Source: Rhizodiscina lignyota (lineage: Eukaryota; Ascomycota; Dothideomycetes; Aulographales; Rhizodiscinaceae). From it: a stretch of 64,000 nt of DNA. Shown here one piece after another: positions 1 to 12,500 of this stretch (its first letter is position 1; each line of letters begins with the position of its first letter). The stretch covers positions 3,038,001 to 3,102,000 of the forward strand of contig ML978123.1 in the NCBI GenBank assembly GCA_010015805.1. The letters are read 5' to 3'. Below the pieces are notes generated by a model, which saw only the letters and a list, made by a program, of their open reading frames with translations, was not told the DNA's origin and did not search any database. The position numbers were made by a program, and so were the translations under genes.

Positions 1-830
1 TGTGTCCTCTACAGGGTCAACTTGCTCGGCTGTCATTTATGTTCAATACATAAGTAGCTTACCATGCGAGGCACAGAAGGAACTCAATGAATCGGAAGGA
101 CTCTAGAATAAAAGGCATCTGCCCTCGGCAGACAAGAGGCTCTACTAAAATCTTGTAGAGTTTAATGCTGTATTACGAGTGTGACATGAAATATGAGAAG
201 GCAATTGGTATATCACTCAGCTTCCGTAAGGAGGCCCACGATGTCCTCAGCTATATTTAATTTGTATTATCGTGCTGGGACGCAAATATGCTTTACATAA
301 TGAAGGTAAAGGTTTTTCTAAATGATACAAGACCGCAGGCACAATTAGAGTGGGAGCCAGCTCTATTAGAACTCTGTCTTGGTCAAGTTCACTTGTAGGT
401 ACAACTTTTGCGGAGAAGGGGAAGGGTCGGTGCGGACCCTTGTCTCGTTCTGGAAAAGTTCGACTGGCGTAGAACATCAGGGCGCATCGCTAGCACAGGA
501 ACAGCACCACACCGTGTCCTGCGTTGTACAACACATTCTCCCCTTCACCTTTCTTTGTTCACGCTGATTGCCCGGTCAGCTGTGGTCGTGGCTGACTGGA
601 TGAATGGTTGCCTTCTCAGTGGCATTCGGGGCTCCTTCAATTTGCCGCTGAGTCTGAGGCTGAGTCTGAAAATTCATTGCCCTCGCACTCACTCGCGCTT
701 TCACTCTCTTCTGCCTTCCATTACCTTCACTGCACTTCGGACAAACAGCCAAAGTACTGTGACAGCACAAAGACACCTCACACCAGCACATTCACCACGT
801 CATTCCTCTTCACGCCCTCTCCTAGCCGCC
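1..830. other. Upstream region of the Nma111 gene
   Basis: No gene is supported here. The reading frame of the downstream protease stays open back to about position 408, but that upstream part has low-complexity composition and no family resemblance. It is best read as promoter and 5' untranslated leader, with a C/T-rich stretch just before the start codon at 831. Confidence 0.6.
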
Positions 831-3800
831 ATGGATCAAAAGAACGGTGACGCCCGCAGCAAGCGGAAACAACCACCTACATCTCCTTCCTCCGACCGAC
901 CTATGAAGCAGATCCGTGCTTTGGAGCAAGACTCCGACTACACCAACGGCAACTCGCCTGTACATACCAAATATCACGACGGGAACGGGAATGGGGAGCT
1001 TGACATAGAGATGGAGGAGGACCCAAGACTCTCACGTGTCACTACTGCTACGGCAGATACGGCAGAATGGCAGGCGACAATAGAGAAGGTGGTCAAGAAT
1101 GTGGTGTCGATCCACTTCTGCCAGACCTGCTCGTTCGACACTGACTCTGCGCTGTCTTCTGAGGCTACTGGCTTTGTTGTCGACGCGGAGAAGGGCTACA
1201 TTCTCACCAACCGCCACGTGGTAGGTGCAGGACCATTCTGGGGCTACTGTATCTTCGACAACCATGAAGAGTGTGATGTCTGGCCTGTCTACCGCGACCC
1301 TGTCCACGACTTTGGCATTCTCAAGTTCGACCCTAAGGCAATCAAGTACATGCCCCTTGCGGCGCTGGAATTGAGGCCAGACCTCGCACGTGTGGGTGCA
1401 GAAATCAGAGTGGTTGGAAACGACGCAGGCGAGAAGCTGAGCATCTTGTCTGGCGTGATCAGCCGCTTGGACCGCAATGCGCCAGAGTATGGAGAGGGCT
1501 ACAGTGACTTCAATACGAACTACATCCAGGCTGCTGCTGCGGCGAGTGGTGGTAGCTCCGGCAGTCCTGTCATCAACATTGATGGCTACGCTGTCGCTCT
1601 TCAGGCAGGTGGCAGAGCAGATGGAGCTGCAACTGATTTCTTCCTTCCTCTCGATCGACCCCTTCGCGCCCTGCAGTGCGTCCAACGCGACGAGCCAGTA
1701 CCTCGAGGAACGATACAAACACAGTGGATACTGAAGCCTTTCGACGAGTGCCGACGATTGGGCTTGACAAGCGATTCAGAGGCGGCTTTGCGTGAGGCTT
1801 TTCCGAAAGAGACAGGGATGCTCGTGGCAGAGGTGGTATTGCCCAATGGCCCCGGAGACAAGAAGCTTGAAGAAGGAGATCTGCTCATAAAGGTCAACGG
1901 CGAGCTGCTTACGCAGTTCATTCGTCTTGATGAGATCTTGGATTCAAGTGTTGGCAAGAAGGTGCAATTGCTGATCCAGCGCGGTGGTGAGAATATGGAC
2001 CTTGAACTGGATGTGGGAGATCTTCATGCAATCACTCCGGATCGATTCGTGTCTGTCGCTGGAGCTGCATTCCATGACCTGTCCTATCAGCAGGCCAGGC
2101 TATATGCCATCTCAACGAAGGGCAATGGTGTCTTTGTCTGCGAGTCGGCAGGCTCTTTCCGATTCGAAGGCAGCTACTCAGGTTGGCTCATTCAGTCTGT
2201 AGATAACAAAGAGACTCCAGATCTGGACACATTCGTGGAAGTCATGAAGGGCATACCCGATAGAGCGCGAGTTGTGGTTGGCTACAAGCACCTTCGCGAC
2301 CTTCATACTCTGAACACCAGCATCATCACAATCGATCGCCACTGGAGCGCGAAGATGCGATTGGCAATGCGAAATGACGCCACGGGACTGTGGGACTTTA
2401 CAGACATTGCTGATGCTCTTCCTCCGGTACCACCTGTCCCTCGCAGAGCCAATTTCATCAAGATGGACAATGCGAAGTATCCCAAGGCTGTCGATATTGT
2501 CCGCAGCTTTGTCAGGATTACGGCAACGATGCCCGTGAAGCTCGATGGGTTTCCAAGAGGACGCAAGACTGGACACGGACTTGTACTGGATGCCGACAAG
2601 GGCTTGGTTATCATCTCGAGAGCTACTGTCCCGTACGATTTGTGCGACATCTCCCTGACGTTCGCCAATTCCATCATTGTTGATGGAAAAGTCGTTTTCA
2701 TGCATCCGATTCAAAACTATGCCATCATCTCCTACGATCCATCCCTTGTCAATGCCCCAGTCCAGAGCGCTAAACTCTCCACAACACCTATCAAACAAGG
2801 AGAGGAGACCATCTTCTTTGGCTTCAACCAGAATTACCGTCCGGTTGTGGCAAAGACTGTCGTTACGGACATTACCACAGTCGCTATTCCCGCCAGCGCA
2901 TCAACGCCGCGCTACCGTGCGATCAATCTCGATGCTGTCACCGTCGACACGAACTTGGCTTCACAATGCGGCAGCGGCGTCTTAATCGCTGAGGATGGTA
3001 CGGTCCAAGCACTCTGGCTGACTTACTTGGGCGAGCGCCATTCTCACAGCGGCAAAGACATGGAGTATCATCTTGGTCTACTCACCCCAATGGTACTGCC
3101 TGTATTTAATCAGATTCTTGGTGGTGTCATGCCAAAGCTGCGCTTCCTCAACGTCGAGATGCATACGGTTCAAATGAGCCAAGCCCGCATCATGGGCGTT
3201 GAAGAAGAGTGGATCGAACGTGTCGAGAAGGAGGATCCGGAGCGGCATCAGCTCTTCATGATCCGCAAGATTGATTCTGGCCATAATGACGGCCTGCAGG
3301 AGAGCGATATCATCTTGACGCTCAATGACAAGCTCGTCACGCGTGTGTCTGATCTCGACATCCAGTACGACAATGAGTCGCTTGACGCAGTTATTGTCCG
3401 CAAGCGTGAGCAGATCCGCATCAAGATCCCCACTGTCCCCACGGAGGATCTCGAGACGGATCGCGTCGTTATGTTCTGCGGTGCCATGCTTCACCGTCCG
3501 CATCACGCAGTGAGGCAGCAGATCAGCAAGGTGCACTCTGATGTCTACATCTCCGGACGAGTAAGTCTTTTCCCCCTTTCTCTTATCGCAAAGTTTTAAT
3601 ACGTGAAACAGATGCGCGGCTCACCATCCTACGCCTACGGCCTCGCGCCCACTAACTTCATCACCCACGTCAACGGCCGCTCGACGCCCGATCTCGACAC
3701 TTTCCTTGAAGAGACTCACAAGATCCCCGATAACACGTATTTCCGTCTTAAGGTCATGACGTTCGATAATGTTCCGTGGGTAGCCACGATGAAGAAGAAC

Positions 3801-3965
3801 GAGCACTACTTCCCGACCTTGGAGCTGCTGAAGGATGCGAGCGAGCCGTTAGGCTGGAAGAAGATCATTCATGAGGTGGATGGGAAGGGAAAGGGGATGA
3901 TGGGAGAGGAGGTGCTTGAGGGGAGGGACGCTGTTGATGTGGAGGGTGGAGAAGGTGAAGCTTGA
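831..3965 (+). CDS. NMA111: Nma111-type HtrA/PDZ nuclear serine protease
   Basis: Large HtrA-family serine protease of the Nma111 type, known in yeast as a nuclear protein linked to apoptosis-like death and lipid homeostasis. The start at 831 sits in a strong context (GCCGCCATGG). One intron at 3561-3611 (GTAAGT...CAG) joins two in-frame exons into 1027 residues, the usual length of the family. A basic SKRKQ...KQIR segment near residues 8-27 looks like a bipartite nuclear localisation signal. The catalytic triad is visible: His129 in TNRHVV, Asp160 in VHDFGIL and Ser243 in GGSSGSP. PDZ-like segments follow (for example [15 protein letters not shown]), and then a second, degenerate protease-PDZ half, as expected for the duplicated Nma111 architecture. 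A shorter paralogue lies at 28.8-31.8 kb on the other strand. Confidence 0.95.
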
Positions 3966-4430
3966 CTAGAATGAGTTAGAGACTACCGATGCTGTATGCA
4001 TTAAGTGGACGTGAGAGTTGGAGGTTGATCAACATGCGGAATTGGTCATGGGTAAGGCTGTCTGAAGACTTAGTACTGAAGCTGTACTACTAACTTGTTG
4101 CCATGATTGCAGATACCCGAGAGCTTATCTTGGAAGTAACTGGTAGCCACTAAACAAGAACATACATAATCACAGGATATACCTTTAATTGTCGTGCATC
4201 TCATGTGGAATATTCGACGGTGCAGGAAATAAATATCAGATGAAAAGGGTAAGGAGCGGAGAGGTGGTCCTTAATCGTAGGGCTGAAGCTCTGACATGTG
4301 ACGCAATTGGCCGCGGGCAAAGTTGGACGCGACCAGCTTCGAACTTGGGCCTTTCATGTTGTCACCATGAATAGCGAAACTCGACGGCGGACTGTATTGT
4401 TTACGGCTCTACTAACTGCAGAACTCGACA
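3966..4430. other. Intergenic region
   Basis: No gene, RNA or repeat recognised. It holds the 3' flank of the protease gene and the promoter of the NTF2-like gene. Confidence 0.5.
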
Positions 4431-5126
4431 ATGGATGATCCAAGTGATACTTACCCTCCGCCCTCTATTCATCGCACTGTGCTCTAAACTGACGTGTCAT
4501 TGCTCCCAGTCCGCGACGTTCCCGGTGTAATAAAGCTCCTCACTCAAGGCTCGCCTTCAAGACAAGCAGAAGCTATTGAGACGTATTTCACGAAAGATGC
4601 CGCCTTCACGCACCCCTTCTGCCGAGTTCCGAGCTTCCCGAATTCGAGACACCTCGTTCAGGCCATCTTTCGCTGGTACAAGATCATGAGTCCGCATATT
4701 GATCTCACGATCAACTCTGTCGGTACGCTTTCGCATCCATATCCTGAGTGGCCTGCGCAGAGAATGGAGCTAACGGAAGCTGAAATCACAGCATTGGATG
4801 CCCCCGCCCTAATCCTCTACGTCAATATCACCCAATCCTTCCGCATCTTCGTCGTCCCCTTCTACCTCGCGCGCGTCAACCTCGTCACGGTCCTACAGCT
4901 CGAGCACGACAAGGCGAAGGAGAAGTACTTCATTCAGTCGCAGAACGACCTGTACCAGACGGACCACTTTGTGCGCTTCATCTGGCCCGGCGGATGGCTC
5001 GTTGTCTGGCTGTGGCAGGTTGTTGCGACGCTGGTGTGCGCGGTGCTCGCGATGGTGTTCTGGCCGATTACGTGGGTTGAGGAGAATTATATGCCGGATG
5101 GGTGGTATGGGGTTAGCTGGAGATGA
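4431..5126 (+). CDS. SigF-like NTF2-like domain membrane protein
   Basis: Protein of the fungal family usually annotated as SigF-like NTF2-like; its molecular function is not established. The long open frame has no ATG near its start. A 13-nt first exon at 4431-4443 (ATG GAT GAT CCA A) spliced over an intron at 4444-4509 (GTGATA...CTCCCAG, with a CTGAC branch site) gives the N-terminus MDDPIRDVPGVIKLLTQ, which fits the family as I recall it. The total is 630 nt, 209 residues, with exon phases that match. The central part has the NTF2-like features YFTKDAAFTHPFCR and FRWYKIMSPHI. Near the C-terminus one hydrophobic segment (GGWLVVWLWQVVATLVC and onward, about residues 165-190) predicts a membrane anchor, followed by a short tail. 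The first-exon model is inferred from splice signals. Confidence 0.8.
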
Positions 5127-6147
5127 GGCTGGCTTGACTCTGCAGGGCGTTTGGCGCAGGGATTTGTTTGCGGCTGAAGGAAAAGGGGCATTGTGCATGA
5201 GATTTCGTTGCTCGCGTGGTACATGGTGCCCTCTCGACGAATCATTTTAAGCTCAGCGATGCCACACGGCAGTTTGGAAGTCGTGTGGCAGCCTTTGGAG
5301 GAAAAGCTGAAGCTGCTGAGCCGTGATTTCTTGGCAAAGCTTGCTTCGGACGCCCGATGCAGATTTGTTTGCTATTAACGATGACTTTCGAAAATAGAAG
5401 CAGTTCCTTGAAGGAGATACGTTGCGCATGCTGTATCGAAAATCTTCTAAGGCGGGTAATTATCTCCAGGCTCTCCCGATGTTTATTCGCAGTGGGAGTG
5501 GCGGACAACGCAAATCTTATTTTCACAGTCATCGTGTATATGACATTTTTCCAATATCCTCATTCGAGGCGACGTTCTCCTCTGTCCATATGGCGAGCCT
5601 CGTCTTGGTTACTGCGATGTCTGTCTGAGAATATCACCTGCTGTCCGCATTCCAAGTCCGCCTCACGGACGTAATGTCGCAGATACGAAGCTTCACCGGT
5701 CTCCTGTTTTGGGGCAACATCCGTTGTATACCAGAAGTAACTTTCCCCCCCCTGCCCTGTTGGGCAGTTGCTCATTTCCCTTTTTGTATTTAACACCGTG
5801 CAGGCAAATCATCTTCAAGTGTTGCCGCCTGGGCGCAACTTTCAAAACTGTTGCGCCCTTCAGCGGCGTATGCAAATGCACGGAGGCAAAGCTGCTGAGC
5901 CGTAATCCCTAAAACCAACCTCAATACTCTGTATCTCTCGGCGCCTGCGCTAATGAAAGGCTGTCTTCTATAGCTGAATAATATTATTTGGCAATTAGAT
6001 ACAATCGCAATAGATCCTGGATCGGACGTCTAAGTAAAAGTCTTGTGGCGAAGACAACAAAATACCTCGGGATAACTTGCGCGCTTCCCTCAATAGCTAA
6101 ATGGACGTATCTATCTGAGCACTGCCAAAGTAAACACCGAATATACT
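5127..6147. other. Intergenic region with a short hairpin
   Basis: No gene is supported. It lies between two convergent genes. A 9-bp perfect inverted repeat (GGGCGCAAC/GTTGCGCCC) lies at 5831-5858. A 15-base direct repeat (AAGCTGCTGAGCCGT) occurs near 5310 and again near 5888. Confidence 0.5.
5831..5858. repeat. Perfect 9-bp inverted repeat
   Basis: GGGCGCAAC at 5831-5839 and GTTGCGCCC at 5850-5858, separated by 10 nt. Function unknown. It lies in the 3' intergenic space of two convergent genes. Confidence 0.7.
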
Positions 6148-9100
6148 CTACGAGATGTCAATGCTCCTATTTGCTTTTGTATCGTTGATAAGACTCACCA
6201 GCATCGACTGAAACCTTTCAGACATCCCTTCCTTTCCAAAACCACCTCCCGCGAGTTGTAATTTCCTCTGTTGGCGAGATAAAACATTACTCTTGCTAGA
6301 TGTTAGTCTCACAAAGACTTCGACTGCGACACTGCATATTCGAACCTCTTCGATAGTGTTCTCCATGACATATCGCTTTATGATGACTTGATCTGTTTGA
6401 CCGAGTCGCACGGCCCTGCCAATGGCTTGAGACTCAATTGACGGGTTCCACTGCGGTTCCAGGAGGTATATTCGTGACGCAACAGCGAGATTCAATCTGA
6501 TGAAGGTAAGCTAGGAATCTATTACCGCAATGACGAAGTTGCGAACTACGCGAGATTGGATACTGACCCTACTGCACTGGTACCAAGGGTCATAAGCAAT
6601 ATATTCGCGCCTTTGGGGGATCGAAAGTCATCAAGGACCTTTTTGCGCTGTGCCAGCTTCAGTGAGCCATCTATTGAATCGTAACGCAAGCCCCAGTGCC
6701 TAAGAAGTTTACCAACAAGGCTCAGGGTAACTTTCCAACTTGAGAAGACGATGCTGGCAAATTGACCAGTAAGTGATCCTTCGGAAAACATGGAGGGGGG
6801 TACTCACCTCTTTGCAGTATCCTTTAAAAGGTCTGAGACAAGCGCTTGCAATTTCGAGGGGTACTGACCGCGATGAAGACTGCCTTGACAATGGTCCGAC
6901 GACTGAATCTGGGGGTTTTCTAACGACCACGACTCGAATGGCGTCGCTTCATTTCCAGCAGTACAACTCGGACAGCTTTTTTGATCCACAGTAGGATCGG
7001 ACATGCAATTGCGGCAAATTAAGTGGGCGCAAGTCGACATTAGTCTGCCGCCGTCAGTGTCCGCAGAGTTATCGATGGTGTAAACAATGCTGGAACAATA
7101 AGTGCAGATGTTCTGATCAGACTGCTGCAGGTAGCTCAAAAACTCATCAGCATCCATTGGAAGACCATCTGGTCCAATTGCCAGTAAGGATCTTGCGCTC
7201 CCATTGTTGCAAAAGAGACGAAGTTTGAGAAGTGACTCCAACACGGTAGAATTGACTTTGCGGTTGGCATAGCCACTGACTGCCATGTCGATCCTCGTCC
7301 TGCAATTATCCAGCAGATCCTTGTACTCTGCCCATTCAAGATTTGTAAATGGCAGTCGGCGGATTTGTACAGCAGGTTCTGGCAAATGGAGCAACTCTCG
7401 GGTTCTTCGAATGCAGATGGTCTGCAAGAGGGTACGGAGATTTTGGAACCGACCACTCGTATTCGACAAGATTGGATTTGTTATAAACTTTCGAAATGTG
7501 GGTCCGTTCTCAAGTACTGGGACCCTGAGGAATGACACTAGGGCTCCAAGGTCTTCTAAGTCGTTTTGGATGGGAGTGCCGCTCAAGCACCAACGATGCT
7601 TAGCAGAGAGGCTACTGACCGCTTGGAATTGCTTGGTGGAGCTGTTTCGAATATCATGCGCTGGAATAAGTTATAGTCAAGCTTACATTGAACAAGAGCC
7701 CCAGATTGGATACTAACCTTCATCGAGAACTATCCTGAACCAGTTGATCTTTGCCAAGGTGCTGTTTCCTTTGCAGTACTCCGCAGCTACTGTAGCGTAA
7801 GTAGTAAATATTATTACCTTCTCACAAAGCAGATGAGTCTCCGCGTGCCTGCTTTGGCCCAAATGTTTGTGGAACGAAAGGCTTCCGGGATACGTATGCC
7901 TTACAGCCCGTCAGAATGGGGATGCCAGCTACAAAGCGGAAAGAGAACGTACTTGCGAAGTTCGTCCACCCAACTGTCTATCAAGACTACAAAATGGTCA
8001 ACAAGTATGTTAGAGCAGTGGTTCTCTCCTACTTACGCGATGATGGTGCTATCACAAGCGTTGCTCCGGACCGAGTCATTTTCTTCTGGTCCTTCCAGGG
8101 CTGCTGATCTTCAGTGGTCACGAATTCCTTCGCACGATCGAGTGATCCAGATATAGTGGAAATAATGACGAGTGACTTTCCAAGCCCCATTTCATCTGCA
8201 ATGATACCGCTTGGGGCTTCGTCCTGTTGTGGGCGTTTGGCGCCCGTGAACACATGTTGAAAACTTGCCATTGGAGAGTCAGTTTAGAAAGCGAAGATCA
8301 GAAACATAATCTCACAAAGGTTCATCTGCATCAATCTCATTTCTTTTCCAAAGGCTTAATTCTGATGGGAGATTCCCAGTCTCGCGTTGCGTGACAAAAT
8401 CTAGCGCTTCTTTCTGGTGGCTGTCGTGGAAAAAAATGTTATGGAATCGAAGTTGACTATATCAAAATAGCAGAGTGATACAACTTACATGAGCAATTCG
8501 CTTCTAATACGACGGTCAATGAATACGTCTTCGAACGTTGTAACATGGTGCGTGAGGCTATCGAGGATGTTGTCGACAGCCTTAGAAACACTCTCTTGTG
8601 AGACATCTTCTTCGTTTTCATGAGTGGTTGATGAAATCCTTTCCGTAAGCAACTCAGGCTCCCCAATGAGACCCTGCTCCGTGAATTCTCCAATGTGGAG
8701 AAAGTGCGGATTATGGTACTCTGCATTATTGAGGCCGTGGAGAGGGTACTGTAAATAGATGCCGGCTTTCGACAAAATGGAGCCTACTGTTTCAGCAGCA
8801 GCTCGGACCCCATAGAGATTGATCTCTATAGAGATTGAGAGAAGGAAGTAATAACTCTGTGTTTGTGTGGCTTTGAATAGATCTTCACTGCGCACACATG
8901 CCTGAATTCGGACGTTCTGACCGTAGATAATGGAGCCGAGTATCGAGCCGAGGCCCTCTCTCAATCGTGCAAAAGAACGGTTGTTGTGTTGTAATAGAAA
9001 GGACTCTCCATCTTCTAGCACAGGGAAGCATTGAACACTGTCATCGGTGCCGGAGAGGTACGAGAATAGGCTATCCGATTCTTTGAGTAGTTGTGCGGAT

Positions 9101-9319
9101 TCGTCGTCAACCTGAAATGATATTAGATTTACTTCAGAATCTAAGAGGATGACTTACGCAGCCATAGCAGACCATCTCATCGAAACCGACTTCTTGGCTT
9201 TCATTCAGCAGAAAAGAGACTGACAAGGCCGCTGGCCGAGGGCGACGCTGCCCTCCGTCGAATGGGCACGGCCGCTTCAATGATGAATCTACAGCCTCAC
9301 TACCTGTGTTGAAATGCAT
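6148..9319 (-). CDS. SNF2-family helicase with internal RING finger (HLTF/Rad5/Rad16-like)
   Basis: Multi-exon SNF2 ATPase, about 850 residues and roughly nine short introns, read on the minus strand. In order the helicase signatures are: motif I ADEMGLGKS (about 8190); the segment PSSLLIDSWVDE; the DEAH box, split by an intron at about 7660-7712 (DE|AHDIRN); motif III LSGTPIQND (about 7580); a C3HC4-type RING (CTYC...CAH..C..C...CPSC, about 6960-7110) between the two lobes; FSSWK (about 6750); and motif VI QAIGRAVRLGQT (about 6410). A RING inside the helicase domain is typical of HLTF/Rad5/Rad16-like translocases that couple DNA or chromatin remodelling to ubiquitin ligation. The start at 9319 is the best ATG before SLKRPCPFD; the frame is open to 9499. 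No disabling change was seen. The exact orthologue is unclear; fungi carry many lineage-specific members. Confidence 0.85.
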
Positions 9320-9595
9320 GGAATGAACGGGGCTCGCAGTGATGATACTAGAGCGATAGTAGGCGAAATGATAGAGATGCGCTCTTGCGGGAGTTCCAAT
9401 GCCCGAATAAATACGATAATCTGGAGACGCCCGATATTTTGCACTGCCACAGCGCTTCCGCAACAAGAACCACCATCGATCCAGCCTCGCTGCTCGCACT
9501 TCACCCGTTAGCCTTCATCATAACATGATAATATCTTAACTCAAGACACTTATGCGACATTAGTCACTATCAAATTCGTATAACGTCAGGAAAAG
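9320..9595. promoter_or_regulatory. Shared upstream region of the SNF2 helicase and NACHT genes
   Basis: About 276 bp separate the two divergent start codons, so both promoters must lie here or overlap the genes. If the helicase starts at its longer alternative (9499), fewer than 100 bp remain. No specific operator was recognised. Confidence 0.55.
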
Positions 9596-12500
9596 ATGAC
9601 TAGTCAATCTCATGTGACTGTGTTCGAGCGGGTATTGCAGGATTTCAAACGAGGCTTGAAGAAGAGACATCAAGAAAACTTCAAAATGACGACATTAGCC
9701 GACCTTATGGAGAGTATCGGAGAGATACAACGAAAACAACACTCACAAAGACGCCTGAGAAATCTCAACAGGCTGAGTGCTTTTCTCGAGGCAATCGATC
9801 AATACGGAAAGGTAGTCGAAGTATTCGCGAACAGCAGTATTTTTGTGGCGTTCGTCTGGGCAAGTAGATTTATATTATGAATGATAATACGTCGACTGAT
9901 ATCGTTTAGGGTCCAATGAAATTCCTTTTGCAGGTATGGTATCCGTCGTTTTAGTCCTTACAAGGCTGACCAGAGAAGGTTGCAAGCTCACACGTCGAAG
10001 CGTTCACAGAACTGCTCGATGCGTATGAACAGATCGGAGAAAACCTCCCTCTTCTCTCGCAGTATCAAGATCTATTCAAAACCAATTCTCACATGGTCGC
10101 GGTGTTGCCGCTTATGTACGAAGATATCTTGAAGTTCCATAAGGATGCTTTGCATTATTTTGAACAACCAAGTTAGTCAGTGTTTTCATTGTTATCTCAA
10201 AGCTCATATCATGGCTCAAAGCTAATGAATGGCATGAAGTTTGGATGCAATTATTCCAAGCGACGTGGAAGACCTACAAGTCTCGCTTCTCCAGCGTGAT
10301 TTCGAACATGGCAAGACATAAAGAGCTGATAGAGAGTCATGCTAGCGTAGCACAAATCCAAGAAAGCCGTGAGGCACGCCTAGATGAAGAAGCTCGATTT
10401 GAGACTCACCTGAGGAACGAAAATTTACACCGCCGACACGTCGTGTCCGACTGGCTCAAAGCTGCTGATATTGAAGCCGACCAATATGAACATTGCAAGC
10501 TTCGGGCAGGGTATCCCAAGACTGGACGGTGGCTCCTGGAGAATGAAATATTCGCGCATTGGTTCCACCCACGATTTGCTCCCGTCCCTCCCTTACTTTG
10601 GCTATGTGGCGTACCTGGTGCAGGTAGGATACTACCATAGTCTCTGTTACCTCGAAAGTTCCTAATGGCTATACAGGAAAAACAATTCTTGCTTCACTTA
10701 TTGTAGAGGAAGCTGAAAAGCTCAATCCATCGCCCACCGTCTTGTACTTTTACTGCAGGTATGGAAATTCCGAACGGGACAATTTCCTTGCACTTGCCAG
10801 AAGCATATTGGCTCAACTTCTCCGGGAGGACAAAGTCCTGCTGTCGTACCTTTATGAAGAATGCTGTGAAAGTAACGAAACACTTCTGAGGAACCCTGAA
10901 CGGGTTGAAAAGCTCTTACAACTTGCCTTTGAGAACTGCAAAAATGCCTACATAATTCTGGACGGTATAGACGAATGCAACAGGGAACAACGAAAAAGAA
11001 TCACACAGTACTTCCGAAGTCTGGTCGAACATCTGCCTCCCACAGAACCAGACCGGTTGCGATGCCTCTTCATCAGCCAGGACGACGGCTTCGCCCGTAG
11101 GGACTTCTCGGGTCTTGCGAGTTACAAAATCACGATGGAAGACACAAGGAATGATATTGGTGAATTCTGCGAACTCGAAGCTAAGAAGCTTCAAGATCTC
11201 TTTCCACTCACGGACCAGCGGGTATCCGAAATAGCTACTGAAATATCTGATGCCGTAGGAGGTACGTACCTGATCAGAGTCATCTGGGGTGGGCCTGCTC
11301 ATGTACTCATAGGCATGTTTCTTCTTGCGAAGTTGGTCTGGATTAATCTATCCGGTACGACTTCAATGCACGCACTTGAGGAAGAGCTGGAACCAAGTGT
11401 CTTCCCAAAGACGACCAACGAAGCGTGAGTTCATCTTTATCTCGATAACTACTTTCAGTTAATTCGGTCGCAGATATGGAAGGATTATGGCTCGAATAGA
11501 AGAATATCCTTCCATTTCGATGAAAAATGAAGCGTTGACGTTACTAGCTTGGTTTGTTTGCGCAAAGCGACCCTTGAAATGGTATGAAATACAAGGTATG
11601 CGGTCTGTAAACCTTGAGAGTGAGTCTGTAGAATATGAAAAGCGAAAGTTTCGAGTTACGCCAAAAGATCTCTGCCAGTCATTGGTGGAAGAGAGATCAG
11701 ATCGTACCCTCGAACTGGTCCATCTGACAGCACGATTGTAAGTCATTACGACAATGTCCTGACATGCAGAGTTAAGACAGATAATAATAAATGTCCTATC
11801 GCGTAGTTTCCTCATCGAAGAAAATCACCTCGACTTAGCTCAGGAAGAGCTAAAATTGACAACCCTGTGTATCGACTACTTGGATCTACCGGCATTTTTA
11901 GATGCTCCCAACAAAGAGGGTATATGTAATGGCGATTACATATTCATGGATTACGCTGCATTGTATTGGGTCAGGCATCTTGAGGCTGGTCTTGTGGAGG
12001 CCAATAGTGACGAACCACTAATACAAGCGCTTTCAGAGTCCCTTGAAATCTTCATTGAGCGCCACTGGAAATCTGCAGAAAGCAAGTTCGCGTCCTCTCT
12101 GAGGAATACCGAAAGACTCAAGCCATTAAAAGAGCTGCCCTTTTATGGCAAACTTGAGCAAACCGTTCTCTCGATGAGGAAGCAATTAACATATTACGGA
12201 GAGATGAGAGAGTCGGAAATTGCTTTGGATATTTCAGACATCGTCCGAGCTGTTCGCAGTGTCCTGGAAAGCTTGGTATCATCATCACTTCCTGATCCCG
12301 TTCGGAGAGATTTGGAAGAAAAGTATGGGGAAAATTTGTTCAAATGTCCAAGATTCAGTTGCCAGAATTTTACTGTTGGATTCGTTACCTCCCTGGAGCG
12401 ACAGAAGCACATGGCAAAGCACGAAAGGTCTTATCTCTGTCCGAACCAGGCTTGTCCATCGGCCATATTTGGTTTCACTTTGGCTAGGGAACGAGAAAAT

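Noticed and set aside
408-830. N-terminal extension of the Nma111 frame
   Set aside because: The frame is open, but the ATG at 831 has a strong start context and gives the normal family length and N-terminus.
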